30,694 nucleotides of DNA from 2-12-FULL-60-25 sp003576745 (GTDB taxonomy: Bacteria; Patescibacteriota; Patescibacteriia; 2-12-FULL-60-25): assembly GCA_030272835.1 (NCBI GenBank), contig SZOQ01000009.1, positions 1 to 30,694 on the forward strand, in the 5' to 3' direction. Shown here in pieces: positions 28,423-30,694 of the stretch (the first letter of the stretch is position 1; each line of letters begins with the position of its first letter). The notes beneath the pieces are model-generated. The model was not told the origin of the DNA and made no database searches. It saw only the letters and a list, made by a program, of their open reading frames with translations. The translations under genes and the position numbers were made by a program.

Positions 28423-29672
28423 CTCATCTTCTTCGCGTACGCACTCGGCACGCATCCCCGCGCGCCTATGATCCGTATATAACTGCGGCGGAGCGGCGGG
28501 ATCTTCAAGGCGCTGCGGCCGTTCTCAAAGGCATTCGTATTCTTCATGTGAACGCCACGCCGAAAGGGGGAGGAGTGGCGGAAATGCTGTCTTCGCTCGT
28601 GCCGCTCGAATGCGGCATGGGCCTTTGCTCCTCTTGGCATGCAATGGAAGCCCCGGCGCGGTTTTTCCGCATCACGAAAGAAATCCATAATGCGGTGCAG
28701 GGAAAACAGTTTAGGCTCCCATCCGCCGATATCGAATATTACCGATCCGTGAATGTAAAACTCGCTTCGCGTCTTGCCCGCCTTCCGTTCGATATCGCCG
28801 TGATTCATGATCCCCAGCCCATGGCTGTCATCGCCTCCGTTCACGACAGGCCCATGATTTCGCGCCTGCATATCGACTGTTCGCACATGGATGCTCGCGT
28901 CCGGCGCCTTCTTTATCCGTATGCGCGCGCATATGACCGCGTTGTCGTAAGCCGTCCGGAATGCCGTCTGGGCCTGCCCCGATCGATTGTCTCCGTGATT
29001 CAGCCTGCCATTGATCCTCTGTCACCCAAACATCGCGACATGACCCGGGCATATGCCCGGCGCCTGTTGGCGCGGCTCGGCATTCATCCGAAACGTCCCT
29101 TGCTCGCTCAAGTTTCCCGCTTTGATCCCTGGAAAAATCCCTTGGGCGTTCTCGAAGCCTATCGTTTGGCCAAGCGGCGCATGCCCGATATCCAGCTCGT
29201 TCTGGCGGGCATTATGGCCGCAAGCGATGATCCGGAGGCGTCGTCCGTGTTCCGCGAGGTGAAGAAGGCGTCGAAAGGGGATCCTGACATCCATCTTTTT
29301 TCAGATATCAAACAGCTTCGCGGCATTACGAATGACCGTTTCGTGAATGCCATCCAATGCGGCGCGGATATCGTTCTCCAGCTTTCCACGCGCGAAGGAT
29401 TCGGACTCACGGTTACGGAGGCCATGTGGAAGGGCGCGGCCGTGATCGGCGGATCGGGCGCCGGAATTCGCTTGCAGATTCAGCATGGAGAAAACGGATA
29501 TATCGAACACACCTCCCGGGCCGTTGCCCGCCGCATTGAAATGCTCCTTGGGCGTCCTCGCCTTCGCGCAGCCATTGGACGCCGCGCAAAAGCATCCGTG
29601 CGCGAGCAATATCTTGTTCCGCGCCTGCTTCGCGATCATCTTCGGCTTTACACCTCGTTCATATCGACGTAA
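28419..29672 (+). CDS. treT: Trehalose synthase, TreT-type GT4 glycosyltransferase
   Basis: This is a 417-residue protein. TreT joins an NDP-glucose to glucose to give trehalose in one step. Evidence: LHVNATPKGGGVAEML (from 42) and FFRITKEIHNAVQG in the N-terminal Rossmann domain, QVSRFDPWKNPLGVLEAY (from 231) and STREGFGLTVTEAMWKGA (323-340) in the donor domain, all in the form usual for TreT rather than general GT4 enzymes. The start overlaps the previous stop (ATGA). GalU in the same window could supply UDP-glucose. Trehalose is a compatible solute, which fits the MscS gene next door. The family call is strong; the exact donor is not shown. Confidence 0.88.
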   Translation: MTHLLRVRTRHASPRAYDPYITAAERRDLQGAAAVLKGIRILHVNATPKGGGVAEMLSSLVPLECGMGLCSSWHAMEAPARFFRITKEIHNAVQGKQFRLPSADIEYYRSVNVKLASRLARLPFDIAVIHDPQPMAVIASVHDRPMISRLHIDCSHMDARVRRLLYPYARAYDRVVVSRPECRLGLPRSIVSVIQPAIDPLSPKHRDMTRAYARRLLARLGIHPKRPLLAQVSRFDPWKNPLGVLEAYRLAKRRMPDIQLVLAGIMAASDDPEASSVFREVKKASKGDPDIHLFSDIKQLRGITNDRFVNAIQCGADIVLQLSTREGFGLTVTEAMWKGAAVIGGSGAGIRLQIQHGENGYIEHTSRAVARRIEMLLGRPRLRAAIGRRAKASVREQYLVPRLLRDHLRLYTSFIST

Positions 29673-29681
29673 TGTTTCGAT

Positions 29682-30527
29682 ATGAATTTCCTCGCATCCT
29701 TGCAACTTTGGCTTTCGACAAACGGCTTTCGCGTCGTCATCATTCTTGCGGGAGCATATCTCATCGATCGCGCCGTAAAACTTTTTATCTCGCGCATTAT
29801 CCGAAAGCTAGTGAAACCCAATTTTTATGCGAGCAAGCAAGCGGAACAGAAGCGGGAGGATACGCTCATTCGCGTATTGTCCGGCACGTTCAGCGTCGCC
29901 CTCTGGCTCATGGCGTTTTTACTGCTGCTCTCTGAATTCGGACTGAACATAGGCCCATTGCTTGCCGGGGCGGGTATTGCGGGTCTCGCATTCGGCTTTG
30001 GCGCGCAGTATCTTATCCGCGATATTATCACCGGGCTGTTTATTATATTGGAGAATCAGTTTCGGGTCGGAGACGTCATTTGTATCGACGGAACCTGCGG
30101 CGCGGTTGAAGACGTGAATCTGCGCATTACGACGCTTCGGGATTTGGACGGGGTCGTCCACCATATTCCGAACGGGGAAATCAAAAAAACATCGAATCTG
30201 TCCAAAGATTTCGCGCGCGTCAATTTGAACGTCGGCGTGGGATACGGTTCAGACTTGGATCACGTTATTCAGGTGGTGAATCGCGTCGGGAATACGCTTG
30301 CGCTTGACCCCGCATTCCGGGAGTCCATCAAAAAAGCTCCGCAATTTTTACGCGTCAATGATTTTGGGGAATCGAGCATTCAGATAAAAATTCTCGGCGA
30401 CGTGGCTCCGCTCAAGCAATGGGAGGTGACGGGCGAACTCCGAAAGCGGCTCAAAATCGCTTTTGATAAAGAAGGCATAGAAATGCCTCTTCCGCAAAGG
30501 GTAGTGTACATGAAGGGGAGGGAGTAG
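29682..30527 (+). CDS. mscS: Small-conductance mechanosensitive channel, MscS family
   Basis: This is a 281-residue protein with helices at about 12-32 and 70-92, then the pore helix rich in Gly/Ala (LLAGAGIAGLAFGFGAQYLIRDIITGLFIILENQF). The beta domain follows with RVGDVI, and LRDLDGVVHHIPNGEI matches the conserved LR..DG....PN signature. It is a compact member with a normal MscS core, opening under membrane tension to release solutes after osmotic downshock. It starts 9 nt after treT. The last residues (KGRE) and TAG stop merge with a word array, and no hairpin terminator lies directly behind it. Confidence 0.95.
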   Translation: MNFLASLQLWLSTNGFRVVIILAGAYLIDRAVKLFISRIIRKLVKPNFYASKQAEQKREDTLIRVLSGTFSVALWLMAFLLLLSEFGLNIGPLLAGAGIAGLAFGFGAQYLIRDIITGLFIILENQFRVGDVICIDGTCGAVEDVNLRITTLRDLDGVVHHIPNGEIKKTSNLSKDFARVNLNVGVGYGSDLDHVIQVVNRVGNTLALDPAFRESIKKAPQFLRVNDFGESSIQIKILGDVAPLKQWEVTGELRKRLKIAFDKEGIEMPLPQRVVYMKGRE

Positions 30528-30590
30528 GGAGTGGGATAGGGAACCGTTTTAGGGTTCTAGAGTTGTAGAGTTTTAGGGTTGGATGAGCTC
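30528..30590. repeat. Word array after mscS
   Basis: GGGAGTA/GGGAGTG words run on from the stop codon, then TTTAGGG, TTCTAGA, GTTGTAG, AGTTTTA, GGGTTGG heptamers, the same family as 6083-6117, 7312-7346 and 13674-13715. Confidence 0.8.
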
Positions 30591-30694
30591 TGAAATACTT
30601 GAGCGGTTTTTTTGTCCTTTCCTGAATCCCGGTGAAACCGGGATGAAGGATCCCTCTCTCGACTTGAACGTCTTTGCTTGTACCGATCCCTGAG
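30591..30694. other. Window end, no gene seen
   Basis: ATCCCGGT-GAA-ACCGGGAT (30626-30644) is a perfect hairpin preceded by a T-run on the plus strand; a T-rich stretch is not seen after it. Otherwise nothing can be assigned. Confidence 0.4.

Overview
The window looks like a chromosomal segment of a Candidate Phyla Radiation (Patescibacteria) bacterium, probably a Parcubacteria-type lineage. This rests on a tandem run of TrbC/VirB2-like pilin genes next to giant Cys-rich proteins with the same membrane hairpin, a surface protein with the C-terminal GRVPTKVS-type domain common in these genomes, S23-type four-helix-bundle genes, many first genes that appear to be leaderless, and CCA-encoded tRNAs. 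The species cannot be named from the sequence alone.

Layout. 1-4.4 kb: the end of a large surface protein, an O-antigen-ligase/TPR membrane protein, an unknown coiled-coil protein and tRNA-Ala(GGC). 4.4-9.4 kb: ychF, galU (minus strand) and an orphan solute-binding lipoprotein, separated by dense intergenic arrays of degenerate 7-8-nt words. 9.4-15.8 kb: seven consecutive secreted proteins, three Cys-rich and four small, each ending in or consisting of a VirB2-like two-helix hairpin. 15.8-16.3 kb: a four-helix-bundle gene bracketed by inverted word arrays. 16.4-25.4 kb: mostly minus-strand genes with clear AGGAG ribosome sites and near-consensus TTGACA promoters (three lipoproteins, a ten-helix membrane protein with a CPMC/CC partner, a GT-C membrane protein, two small membrane proteins including a SemiSWEET-like one), plus a second four-helix-bundle cassette and tRNA-Ser(CGA). 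25.5-30.5 kb: a plus-strand operon with a 56-residue protein, a 780-residue protein containing a degenerate GGDEF-like palm, a 116-residue protein, a TreT-type trehalose synthase and an MscS channel.

How the genes fit together. GalU makes UDP-glucose, a possible donor for the Wzy-like/GT-C envelope genes and for TreT. TreT beside MscS suggests an osmotic-stress operon. The pilin block probably builds or decorates a surface appendage.

The most unusual signal is not a gene. Several unrelated families of 7-8-nt words fill almost every spacer from 4.4 to 14 kb, start right at stop codons, occur in perfect direct and inverted copies around ychF and galU, and flank both S23-type four-helix-bundle genes in inverted orientation to form two cassettes of about 500 bp. 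All functional statements come from reading the sequence and from family knowledge; no database search was run.
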